Origin: an uncultured Bacteroidota bacterium
GTDB taxonomy: Bacteria; Bacteroidota; Bacteroidia; Flavobacteriales; Flavobacteriaceae
Assembly: GCA_903839195.1 (NCBI GenBank)
Contig: CAIMBK010000117.1
Span: 1-42,299, forward strand
Reading direction: 5' to 3'
Length of the DNA: 42,299 nucleotides
How positions within the stretch are numbered: position 1 is the stretch's first letter; every line of letters begins with the position of its first letter. The notes beneath the pieces are model-generated. The model was not told the origin of the DNA. It worked only from the letters and a program-made list of their open reading frames with translations, and made no database searches. The translations under genes and the position numbers were made by a program. This document shows positions 34,622 through 42,222 of the stretch, in pieces.

Positions 34622-36898
34622 TTATTTTTTACTAATTTCTTTTGCAAACAATGCTTTCAAAGTTTCAATTTCGGCTTTTAAGCTTTCTATTTCTTTTTGT
34701 TGTTCTTGAATGGCTTTGGTTAAAATTGGGGTTATACCATTATAATTCAGCGACAAGATTTCTCCTTTACTGACATCTCCTTCGAATCCATCTACCAATT
34801 CAGGAACCAGTTCTTTTACTTCTTGGGCTATAAAACCCACTTGTTTTTTATCGTTTAATTTTAAGTCATAATCTACCGGGCGCATTTTCATAATGGTATT
34901 CAAACCATATTTAGTAGTTACAATATTCTTTTTGATTCTTTTGTCAGAACCTGAAAGAAAACCATTTTGTGCAAATACCTGTTGACCATTTCTAATCTCG
35001 CAAGAAACATAACCAGAAACAGAAAATTTAATAGGTTCTGAACCGAATTGTATAAAATTCCAATTTGCATTTTGTCCTGCGTTTCGAATAATTCGGGCAT
35101 CGTAATCACCTGAATTATAAATAGAGGAATGAAAATCAACAAAACTACTCCCGTCACCCGTTCTACCATTTCCAATTTCAATACCCGAAGTACCCGTTGC
35201 GCCAGCATTAATATTTAAAGAGGTTGCAGTAGCTAAGGTAGTTCCATCCCCAATAGTCAGTGTTTTAGCACTAGAATTAATGGTTGATAAACTTGTGTTT
35301 CCTAATTGCATAGTATTAGCGGCTGTAGCTCTTGCCCCAGACCCAATGCTGATAGTATTACTAAGTGTTGCACTTGGACCTGCATTGTAGCCAATGGAAA
35401 CATTATCGGTTCCTGAAGCATTTAACGCACCCGCTGAAACACCAATAGCCGTATTGCTTACCACATTACCATTTCCTTTCCCAATGGTTAAACCATTAAC
35501 AATAGCATCCACATTAAAACTTTTGGTACCATCAAATGTTTGTGCATTGGTAGTAACAATTCCTCCAGTAGTTAAACTAGCTGGAGCTAATTGTAAAACG
35601 CCGTTTGTAATAGTTGCGCCATTTGCCGTGGCCGATGTAAAGACGCCTACAGAACTAGCACCTACATTTTGTGCAGCCCAACCTGCAACGCCAACTGAAA
35701 TAGTGGTTAAAACTTGCCCGATGGTACCGCCAACATTTGGATAAGTAATCGTCCCCGCAGTAATGGTTCCTGAAGTTTTTACATTTGTTATGGATGAATT
35801 ACCTAATTGTATGGTATTACTTGCGGTTATGCTCGCTCCATTACCTAGAGCAGTTGAATTTGTAAAACTGCCGATCCCTCCTGATTCTGTATTAGCTCCA
35901 AGATAGGTATTATTACTGCCATTTTTATTATTTTTACCACTCCAATAACCTAATGCAGTAACATAACTACCTGAGATATTGTCGGTAGTTCCCGTGAATA
36001 AAGAACCATAACCAATACCAATATTTGAATGACCAGTTGTATTTTCTGATAAAGCAAGTGCGCCAATGGCAATATTAGCATTACCAGAAGAATTATTAGG
36101 CTGAACCCCAATTGTTGGCCCAGTTGTTGGTATAAGCCCACCACTACCATTATTTTTTACTAATGCTGATTGCCCTATGGCAATATTATAGTTGGACACC
36201 GTGTTTGCCTCTAATGCTCGGGTGCCTAACGCATTATTTTGAAGCCCTGATGTATTTGCTTTTAAAGCATTAGCACCATTTGCATTATTATTGGAACCTG
36301 AAGTATTTGCGCTCAAAGCACTATTACCAATAGCATTATTCTGAACGCCAGAAGTATTTGCAGCCAATGCAGAAACACCGAAAGCCGAATTTGTATCCTT
36401 ATTGCCTGCCCCTCTACCCACGGTTAAACCATTAACAATAGCATCTACATTAAAGGTTTTGGTTCCTGAAAAGGTTTGTGCATCGGTATTTACAATTCCG
36501 CCATAATCAAAACTTGCAGGAGCTAATTGTAAAACCCCATCAGTAATAGTTGCGCCATTTGCCGTGGCTGTTGTAAAGGCACCTACAGAATTTGCACCGC
36601 CGTTCGTGAGTCGTTCCCATTTGGTTCCGGTATAATAATAATAGCCTGGGGTAACGCTATTTGGCGAAGTTCCAGCCGATGCGGTGTTGTAAACCAATAA
36701 AGAAGTAGCGGGCGAGGCAATGGTTGCCGTATCGGTACTACCCGTAAGCGCCACCCTCGGGACAAGCAAGCCTTTATTGGTTGCCGTAACGTCTAAAGCA
36801 GAAGAGGCTAATGGGGTTGTGGTTCCAATGCCAACTTGGGCGAAACTATTGGTTACAAATACTAAAAAAAACAAGGTTGTTTGGCAAATAATTTTCAT
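34622..36898 (-). CDS. Secreted fibre protein B with S74 intramolecular chaperone
   Basis: The 758-residue product has the same signal peptide and N-terminal cassette as fibre A. It contains two copies of the module VGxFT(T/S)ATANGATIT to AIVNGLT (about residues 103-160 and 416-470), each followed by head-like repeats (NNALGTRALEANT type). The C-terminal S74 domain starts at Ser651 (SDKRIKKNIVTTKYG, QVGFIAQEVKELVPE), and a coiled coil (EIESLKAEIETLKAL) closes the protein. The end differs from the very similar ends of A and C. A beta-rich segment (SFVDFHSSIYNSGDYDARII) just before the chaperone is unique to B. Start ATG lies 19 bp after the stop of fibre C. Confidence 0.9.
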   Translation of the reverse strand: MKIICQTTLFFLVFVTNSFAQVGIGTTTPLASSALDVTATNKGLLVPRVALTGSTDTATIASPATSLLVYNTASAGTSPNSVTPGYYYYTGTKWERLTNGGANSVGAFTTATANGATITDGVLQLAPASFDYGGIVNTDAQTFSGTKTFNVDAIVNGLTVGRGAGNKDTNSAFGVSALAANTSGVQNNAIGNSALSANTSGSNNNANGANALKANTSGLQNNALGTRALEANTVSNYNIAIGQSALVKNNGSGGLIPTTGPTIGVQPNNSSGNANIAIGALALSENTTGHSNIGIGYGSLFTGTTDNISGSYVTALGYWSGKNNKNGSNNTYLGANTESGGIGSFTNSTALGNGASITASNTIQLGNSSITNVKTSGTITAGTITYPNVGGTIGQVLTTISVGVAGWAAQNVGASSVGVFTSATANGATITNGVLQLAPASLTTGGIVTTNAQTFDGTKSFNVDAIVNGLTIGKGNGNVVSNTAIGVSAGALNASGTDNVSIGYNAGPSATLSNTISIGSGARATAANTMQLGNTSLSTINSSAKTLTIGDGTTLATATSLNINAGATGTSGIEIGNGRTGDGSSFVDFHSSIYNSGDYDARIIRNAGQNANWNFIQFGSEPIKFSVSGYVSCEIRNGQQVFAQNGFLSGSDKRIKKNIVTTKYGLNTIMKMRPVDYDLKLNDKKQVGFIAQEVKELVPELVDGFEGDVSKGEILSLNYNGITPILTKAIQEQQKEIESLKAEIETLKALFAKEISKK
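35485..35662 (-). repeat. Internal second copy of the cassette module in fibre gene B
   Basis: 178 bp matching the distal part of the shared cassette (36421-36598 in the same gene, 34021-34198 in gene A, 38204-38381 in gene C). It encodes the VFTSATANGATITNGV module and shows that the module duplicates inside a gene. Confidence 0.8.
36421..36846 (-). repeat. Shared 5' cassette in fibre gene B
   Basis: 426-bp block equivalent to 34021-34446 and 38204-38629. Same frame and no indels relative to the other two copies. Confidence 0.85.
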
Positions 36899-36917
36899 TT
36901 TGATTAGGGTTTAATTA

Positions 36918-38681
36918 TTACTTTTTATTGATTAAATTTTTTACTAATTCTTTTAATTGGTTAATTTCAATTTGTTGTAATTCATTTTCTTTTTTAAGTT
37001 CTTGAATGGCTTTGGTTAAAATAGGCGCTAAACCGGCATAATTCACTCCTAATATTTCTCCTTTGGCCAAATCGCCTTCTTTGCCAGTAACCAATTCTGG
37101 CACCACGGCTTTTACTTCTTGCGCAATAAAACCAATTTGTGGCTCCTGTTTTACATCATTAATTAAATGATAATCTACTGGGCGTAATTTTAAAATGGTT
37201 GCTAAACCATATTTACTGTTGACGATGTCTTTCTTGATTCTTGCATCGGAGTTAATTAAAAATGCTTTTCCACGGAAATTTGCACCAGTTCCAGCGGCAG
37301 TATTTCCGCCATAAATTTCTGAAACAGAACTATTTCCTAATCGTATAGTATTGCTTGCTGTTGCTATAGCCTGATAACCAATGGCTATAGAATTGGTTAG
37401 TCCACTATTAACCCTTGCCCCTGCACCAATAACTGTATTTTGGTTACTTGTCCATGTAGTGGCAGCTGCATCGGCATTTAATTGTGCTTGACAACCTATG
37501 ATGGTATTATTACTACCATTATTAGTAGAACCATCAGCACTAACCGATAGTGCTTGATAGCCAATGGCAACATTATTAACCCCGGCAGTTGAAGCTTTTA
37601 AACTTTCTGCTCCAATAGCGGTGTTTAAACTACCCGAGAGTCTACTGGCCGCATTATATCCAATAGCGGTATTATTATTATAAATGACTTGGTCTGGGTT
37701 ATTTTTTAAACTTTCTCCTCCAATAGCAGTATTATAATCTCCAATAGTTCCATTAGCTGCATTTGCTCCAATAGCGGTATTCATTTTTCCAGAGACATTC
37801 GCTTTTAATGATTGCGCACCAACAGAAGTATTCTGAACACCAGTATTATCAGCTGTACCAATATTAGATAATTGGGATTGGTTACCTACAGCGGTATTTT
37901 CATAACCAGCAATAGAGTTTTTTAATGTTTGATAGCCAATGGCAATATGTCCACCACCACTAACCATGGCATTTAATGCCTCTGATCCCAAGGCAACATT
38001 TGCGCCCCCAGTAGTATTTGCTGCTAGTGCAGAATTTCCTATAGCAGTATTATTATCTCCAGTAGTAGTTAGCTTTAAGGTTGATTTTCCAACAGCAGTA
38101 TTATTAATTCCATTTGTTGCAGCTGGTGAAAGTGGCGTAACAACAGCCAATGATCCGTTACCCAAAGCGGTATTTGTTTCATTATTCCCTAGGCCTTTTC
38201 CCACGGTTAAACCATTAACAACAGCATCTACACTAAATGTTTTAGTACCAGCAATAGTTTGTGTGCTATTAGTAACCACTCCGCCATAATCAACACTTGC
38301 AGGGGCTAGTTGTAAAACGCCACCAGTAATAGTTGCGCCATTTGCCGTGGCTGTTGTAAACGCGCCTACAGAATTTGCACCGCCGTTCGTGAGACGTTCC
38401 CATTTGGATCCAGTGTAATAATAATAGCCTGGGGTTACGTTATTTGGCGAAGTTCCCGCCGTTGCGTTGTTATAAACTAATAAAGAAGTAGCTGGCGAGG
38501 TAATGGTTACCGTATCGGCGCTACCCGTTAGTGCCACTCTCGGGACAAGCAAGCCCTTGTTGGATGCCGTTACATCTAGTGCAGAAGAGGCTAATGGGGA
38601 TGTGGTTCCAACGCCAACTTGGGCAAAAATAGTAGAAGTTAATAACAGTAACATACAGGCAAATAAGTTTAATTTTCTCAT
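36918..38681 (-). CDS. Secreted fibre protein C with S74 intramolecular chaperone
   Basis: The 587-residue product is the first of the three in the leftward run. It has a signal peptide (MRKLNLFACMLLLLTSTIFA), the shared cassette, a central part of NTAIG/NTAVGNQS-type head repeats (about 165-465) and an S74 domain from Ser478 (SDARIKKDIVNSKYG, QIGFIAQEVKAVVPE). The C-terminal 110 residues are nearly the same as in fibre A, including the final coiled coil NQLKELVKNLINKK. A TATTTTTG box (38710-38717) may be its -7 element, but no well-spaced -33 was found. Confidence 0.9.
   Translation of the reverse strand: MRKLNLFACMLLLLTSTIFAQVGVGTTSPLASSALDVTASNKGLLVPRVALTGSADTVTITSPATSLLVYNNATAGTSPNNVTPGYYYYTGSKWERLTNGGANSVGAFTTATANGATITGGVLQLAPASVDYGGVVTNSTQTIAGTKTFSVDAVVNGLTVGKGLGNNETNTALGNGSLAVVTPLSPAATNGINNTAVGKSTLKLTTTGDNNTAIGNSALAANTTGGANVALGSEALNAMVSGGGHIAIGYQTLKNSIAGYENTAVGNQSQLSNIGTADNTGVQNTSVGAQSLKANVSGKMNTAIGANAANGTIGDYNTAIGGESLKNNPDQVIYNNNTAIGYNAASRLSGSLNTAIGAESLKASTAGVNNVAIGYQALSVSADGSTNNGSNNTIIGCQAQLNADAAATTWTSNQNTVIGAGARVNSGLTNSIAIGYQAIATASNTIRLGNSSVSEIYGGNTAAGTGANFRGKAFLINSDARIKKDIVNSKYGLATILKLRPVDYHLINDVKQEPQIGFIAQEVKAVVPELVTGKEGDLAKGEILGVNYAGLAPILTKAIQELKKENELQQIEINQLKELVKNLINKK
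38204..38629 (-). repeat. Shared 5' cassette in fibre gene C
   Basis: 426-bp block equivalent to 34021-34446 and 36421-36846. It is the most diverged of the three by eye, mainly around the SVDYGGVVTNSTQTIAG codons. Confidence 0.85.
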
Positions 38682-38842
38682 CGTAAATGGTTTTTAGTTA
38701 TTCAAAATTCAAAAATAGGAAAGTGCCCAAATATTTTAGTACCGATTTTAGACTTTTGGGGCTAATAATCACTACTATTTCAGCCAAAAAGTGCATTTTT
38801 TAATATAGATTAAATTATTTTAATCGTTTTGAGGAGGAAATA

Positions 38843-38877
38843 AAAAAAAGCAGTAACTTTTTGGGTTACTGCTTTTT
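38843..38877 (-). terminator. Terminator after the left NTF2-like gene pair
   Basis: AAAAAGCAGTAAC pairs with GTTACTGCTTTTT around a 7-base loop. On the minus strand a T8 run follows. It lies 22 bp after the stop of the leftward NTF2-like gene. Confidence 0.9.
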
Positions 38878-38898
38878 AGGAATGAGACTATTTTTTTA

Positions 38899-39384
38899 TT
38901 ATGGAAGCAATCCAAGTTGTTTCATGAAATCCATATTGTCCATGAAATCTCTTTCTTCAACTATTTTTCCGTTTACCATTCTGGCAATGGTACAACCTTC
39001 TACGTCAATTGTTTTTCCGGTTGCAGGAATTCCCATAAAATTTCCGGTGTGAGTTCCCTTAAATTCCCAGTATTTTGTTAGTTTATCGCCGCTAGCAAAA
39101 ATATCTTTAACGATAAATTGTCGGTTAGAGAAACCCGTTACAAAGTTGGCGTAATACGCTTTTGAGTTAGCAATTCCTTTAATTTCCGGTACGGTGTGCA
39201 ATACAATTTCTGGAGCATAAGCGGTGTCTAACACATCTACTTTTCCTTCATTAATGACTAACTCCCAAGTTTTAGAATAGGAATCGATATTTGCCTTAGC
39301 GATTTTCTCTCTTTCGGCACTTTCATTTTTGCATCCAACAAATAGCATGCTTGTTAGGGCAATAAGAGCAATTATTTTTTTCAT
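38899..39384 (-). CDS. SnoaL-like (NTF2 fold) lipoprotein
   Basis: The 161-residue product has a lipoprotein signal (ALTSMLFVGCKNE). The mature domain resembles SnoaL-type ester cyclases: IDSYSKTWELVINEGKVDV, the loop APEIVLHTVPEIKG, FKGTHTGNFMGIPATGKT and VNGKIVEERDFMDNMDFMKQLG. SnoaL folds include polyketide cyclases but many members have unknown or no catalytic function; here it would sit in a membrane leaflet on the periplasmic side. It lies 28 bp after a second lipoprotein gene of similar fold, so the two form an operon. Confidence 0.9.
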   Translation of the reverse strand: MKKIIALIALTSMLFVGCKNESAEREKIAKANIDSYSKTWELVINEGKVDVLDTAYAPEIVLHTVPEIKGIANSKAYYANFVTGFSNRQFIVKDIFASGDKLTKYWEFKGTHTGNFMGIPATGKTIDVEGCTIARMVNGKIVEERDFMDNMDFMKQLGLLP

Positions 39385-39412
39385 AATATGGAATGATTAA
39401 AATTTTGGATGA

Positions 39413-39931
39413 TTATTTTAATAAGTTCAAAATTGGTGCAGAATCGTAAATATCCCATTCTTCAACAATTTTTCCGTCTTTGATTGCGAAAATCATATTG
39501 TAATTGATCACAACTGATTTATCTCCTTTAGAAAAAGTGGCGCCATAATAGCTAAATACGTAATTTTTAACTCCTGTTTTTTCATCTGGTTTATCATTAA
39601 TATTTTCCCAAACAAGAGGCTTTTTACCTAAGGAAATTTTCAATCCTTGCGCTTTTAAATCTTCTAAAATTTTAATGTTTTCTTCAATAGTGATATCATT
39701 CATATTATCATGAATAACTGCATTTGGTGCAAAACTCGCTTTGAAATTAGGGAAGTCAGAATTTTCAGCCATTGCGGTCACTTTTTTAACCATTTCAATG
39801 TTAGCTGATTTACCAACCACTATTCCAACTTGATCTGTGTTTTTAGCTTCCACAGTTGAAGCAGCATCTTCTTTTTTACAAGAGATAAATAGCAAGGCTG
39901 CTATCGCAAGAACTACAATTGATTTTTTCAT
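39413..39931 (-). CDS. SnoaL-like (NTF2 fold) lipoprotein
   Basis: The 172-residue product has a lipoprotein signal (AIAALLFISCKKE). The mature domain fits an NTF2/SnoaL cone: MAENSDFPNFKASFAPNAVI, KNYVFSYYGATFSKGDKSV and IKDGKIVEEWDIYDSAPIL. The partner gene downstream encodes a related protein with the same ending style (GKIVEE). Promoter TACATTTG (39962-39969) with CAAA-complement TTTG 19 bp upstream. Divergent from the HxlR gene, with 204 bp between start codons. Confidence 0.88.
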   Translation of the reverse strand: MKKSIVVLAIAALLFISCKKEDAASTVEAKNTDQVGIVVGKSANIEMVKKVTAMAENSDFPNFKASFAPNAVIHDNMNDITIEENIKILEDLKAQGLKISLGKKPLVWENINDKPDEKTGVKNYVFSYYGATFSKGDKSVVINYNMIFAIKDGKIVEEWDIYDSAPILNLLK

Positions 39932-39961
39932 TTTGTTATGGTTTTATTGTTTAATAGAAAT

Positions 39962-39992
39962 CAAATGTAATTTATTAATTGCAATTTGCAAA
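39962..39992 (-). promoter_or_regulatory. Promoter of the left NTF2-like pair
   Basis: On the minus strand TTTG (39989-39992) and TACATTTG (39962-39969) are 19 bp apart, a good Bacteroidota -33/-7 pair, about 30 bp before the ATG. An overlapping AATTGCAATTTGCAAACAATT-like inverted element lies between and around the boxes and could be an operator. Confidence 0.65.
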
Positions 39993-40135
39993 CAATTTAA
40001 AATATTTTGTTAAATTTTTTTTTAGCGCTTTTACTTTTATTATTTTTGTAGAGCTGTTTTTAGACAATTATTTCTTAATCAAAAAGAAATGGTCTTTTAC
40101 CAATTTAGAGTATAATAATCGGACAATTTTAGAAA

Positions 40136-40609
40136 ATGAATACTAATAAATACAGATCTACCTGTGCAATAGCAATGTCTGTTGACTTATTTGGCGACAA
40201 ATGGTCCTTATTGATTTTGAGAGACATGCTGTTGCATAAAAAAGCCACATTCAAGGAGTTTTCCAATTCTAAAGAAAAAATAGCAACCAATATTCTAACT
40301 TCAAGATTAGTTCATTTAATCGAATTTGGTTATGTTGCTAAATTAAATCCAAAAGGAACCAAAAAAAGCGCCATGTTTATAGCGACCAGAAAAGGAATTT
40401 GTATTCTCCCGCTATTAATTGAGCTTTACATGATTTCTATTGATTCTTTGAAGGATGATGAGTTAAATGAATCACAGCTTTCTATTAAAGCAGAAGTCTT
40501 TAAGGATAGGGAATTGTTCATTAGTAGTCGGCGGGAAAAATATTTAGAGTTTGTGAATCAAATTCAAAGTGTTACTATTGAAAATCAAAAGCATTTATTG
40601 CAATTATAA
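40136..40609 (+). CDS. HxlR family transcriptional regulator
   Basis: The 157-residue product has the HxlR winged-helix signature with an N-terminal cysteine (YRSTCAIAMSVDLFGDKWSL; Cys10), then LLILRDMLLHKKATFKEF, the recognition helix region KIATNILTSRLVHLIEFGYV and the wing NPKGTKKSAMFIATRKG. HxlR proteins often sense electrophiles or thiol stress through this cysteine, as YodB does. The C-terminal 45 residues are longer than the usual HxlR core and are helical. It lies between two leftward operons of NTF2-like proteins and is a likely regulator of one or both. A possible -7 box TATTTTTG occurs at 40041-40048. Confidence 0.93.
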   Translation: MNTNKYRSTCAIAMSVDLFGDKWSLLILRDMLLHKKATFKEFSNSKEKIATNILTSRLVHLIEFGYVAKLNPKGTKKSAMFIATRKGICILPLLIELYMISIDSLKDDELNESQLSIKAEVFKDRELFISSRREKYLEFVNQIQSVTIENQKHLLQL

Positions 40610-40613
40610 GTAT

Positions 40614-40646
40614 AAAAAAAGAGCAACTATTTCAGTTGCTCTTTTT
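40614..40646. terminator. Bidirectional terminator between the HxlR and NTF2-like genes
   Basis: AGAGCAACT pairs with AGTTGCTCT around a 5-base loop, flanked by an A7 run on one side and T5 on the other. It can terminate the rightward HxlR gene and the leftward gene that converges. Confidence 0.9.
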
Positions 40647-40663
40647 GATTTAATGAAGAGGAA

Positions 40664-41599
40664 TTATTTCGCCTCTAATAATTTTGCATTATAATAAGCA
40701 GTTTCTGAGATAATTTTTCCTGCTTTATTAAAACCATGACTAAAATGAATTGGAACCGTAATCGCTTTTTTGTCGGATTTTCTGATAAAATTAAATTTCC
40801 ACCAAGATAAAACCGCGCCATCATCACCAAGTTCATACTTCAAATAATCAGGATATCCAACCTGAACAATGCTTTCAATTTCAAAATTATCAGTTAGCCC
40901 TTTATCGTTGGCTTTGTTTTCCGCCAAAGTATTTTCTTTATTAATGTCTAATGAATTGATGTCTTGAAAAGTAGCCTTTTCATCAAAATAACTATACGCT
41001 TTGTCAAAATCCTTAAATTCATAACTGTAAATCACTTTTCGAACCGTGTTGATATTGTCGTGGTGATTATAAATGGTACCATTTTTTCGATCCGTTAAAC
41101 TTTGTCCAATTTCATCTGCAACTTTGCTTGTAGAATACACCATCATGGTTTGAATTTTATTGTCTTTATTTACAATATACAAACAATGTACGGGCATGTT
41201 AATTTTTACACCCGTAGTTTTGTGTAAGCCTTTCATATTTTCCCAAGTTTGCACCCAAACCACTTTGTCTTCTTTGTATTCTAACGCGTCTGGATAAGCG
41301 CCTTTGCTTCTTGAAATGCTATAATAATCTACATTATCGAACATCCATTTGTTTTCTGCTGCAAAAGCCGCTTTGTCTTTTCCTGATTCTGGTTCGTTTG
41401 GATTAGTGCCATTAAAACATTTAAAATCATCCGCCAAATAACTAGCTACTTTTGCAGCATCGCCACTAACGCGGGCTTGCGTCATTGCTTCAATTACGGT
41501 AATAGCCGGATGTTCTACATAAATAGTTCCGTTTTTTTTCTTTTGACCGAATGTGAGGCAAGTTGCCATCAATACTACAATTACAATTGTTTTTTTCAT
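40664..41599 (-). CDS. Secreted protein with two NTF2-like domains
   Basis: The 311-residue product has an N-terminal signal peptide (MKKTIVIVVLMATCLTFGQ; probably type I cleavage before Gln, though a lipobox-like MATC also occurs). The mature protein has two NTF2/SnoaL-like repeats: the first about residues 33-165 (AITVIEAMTQARVSGDAAKV, SYLADDFKCFNGT), the second about 180-308 (TVRKVIYSYEFKDFDKAYSYF, EKATFQDINSLDINKEN). Both have the shape helix, beta strand, DDFK/DEKA turn, then sheet. No catalytic role is known. It lies 47 bp after the partner lipoprotein gene in the same direction. Confidence 0.88.
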   Translation of the reverse strand: MKKTIVIVVLMATCLTFGQKKKNGTIYVEHPAITVIEAMTQARVSGDAAKVASYLADDFKCFNGTNPNEPESGKDKAAFAAENKWMFDNVDYYSISRSKGAYPDALEYKEDKVVWVQTWENMKGLHKTTGVKINMPVHCLYIVNKDNKIQTMMVYSTSKVADEIGQSLTDRKNGTIYNHHDNINTVRKVIYSYEFKDFDKAYSYFDEKATFQDINSLDINKENTLAENKANDKGLTDNFEIESIVQVGYPDYLKYELGDDGAVLSWWKFNFIRKSDKKAITVPIHFSHGFNKAGKIISETAYYNAKLLEAK

Positions 41600-41646
41600 G
41601 ATTTTTAATTTAAAGTTATTAATAGAGTTAATAGAATTTGTTCGAA

Positions 41647-42153
41647 TTATTTAGTAGTTAAGTACATCATTAAACCTGTGAAATCGCCATATCCTTGTTG
41701 GTAAAGAATTTTTCCATCGGCATCAAAATCATAGGATTCATACATTTTTAGAATTCCTGATTTTGCTTCGGTAGAATCTGTTTTTTTGGTGCTAATTTCC
41801 CAAGTGGAATAATAACGAACCGATCCATCCGCAATTTTTGTATCTGAATTAACTCCTGGTAAAAAAACAGGAACAGCATCCAATAATTTGAAATCAAACT
41901 TTTCAAGTGTTTTTTGGTCACCAATTTTAAATTCTTCTAGCGAAATAGTGTCTTTTGCGCCAAACCAGGTGTTTAAAGATTTAAAATCTTTTGAGAAGGA
42001 AGTGTAATCAATCTTTTCGTTTTGAACGCCCTGAATATAAGCCAAAACCGTTTTAGAATTTTTTTCGAAAGCGTCATTAACCGCCGAATCGGTTTTCGGT
42101 TTACATGCAACAAATAAAAGAGTTACAAATAATACAGAATAAATAAATTTCAT
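41647..42153 (-). CDS. Lipoprotein, NTF2-like fold suspected
   Basis: A 168-residue product starting at ATG 42151-42153, which gives a lipoprotein signal (MKFIYSVLFVTLLFVACKPK; lipobox FVAC). A longer frame with 21 extra residues upstream lies inside the promoter and is not used. The mature part has KTVLAYIQGVQNEKIDYTSF, then WFGAKDTISLEEFKIG and RYYSTWEISTKKTDSTE, with an end of DFDADGKILYQQGYGDF, all consistent with a SnoaL/NTF2-type sheet. The fold call is tentative. It is the first gene of an operon with the two-domain NTF2-like gene. Its promoter carries an inverted repeat. Confidence 0.83.
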   Translation of the reverse strand: MKFIYSVLFVTLLFVACKPKTDSAVNDAFEKNSKTVLAYIQGVQNEKIDYTSFSKDFKSLNTWFGAKDTISLEEFKIGDQKTLEKFDFKLLDAVPVFLPGVNSDTKIADGSVRYYSTWEISTKKTDSTEAKSGILKMYESYDFDADGKILYQQGYGDFTGLMMYLTTK

Positions 42154-42186
42154 AATAAAGGGTATTAAATTAAAATTATTTTTTAT

Positions 42187-42222
42187 CAAATGTAAACAAT
42201 TACTTGTAAAAAACAAGTAATT
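42187..42222 (-). promoter_or_regulatory. Promoter with a perfect 10-5-10 inverted repeat
   Basis: TACATTTG (42187-42194, minus strand) is a good -7 box; CTTG (42214-42217) lies 19 bp upstream as the -33 element. AATTACTTGT (42198-42207) and ACAAGTAATT (42213-42222) form a perfect inverted repeat with an A5 spacer; its right arm covers the -33 box. This fits a repressor operator, such as for the HxlR-type protein encoded 2 kb away; its half-site contains the TACT...AGTA element known from YodB/HypR-type HxlR operators, with a longer spacing. Confidence 0.65.

Noticed and set aside
32900..38200. CRISPR array, because of many short repeats
   Set aside because: The repeats are degenerate codon-level repeats inside open frames, with no constant repeat and spacer lengths and no cas genes.
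35394..38289. 116-codon plus-strand frames inside fibre genes B and C
   Set aside because: They are antisense shadows of the repetitive NTAIG-type coding sequence, at matching places in the paralogues because the sequence is shared.
32462..38681. Prophage tail-fibre region
   Set aside because: No capsid, terminase, portal, integrase or tail assembly gene is present; each fibre has a signal peptide, which phage fibres lack.
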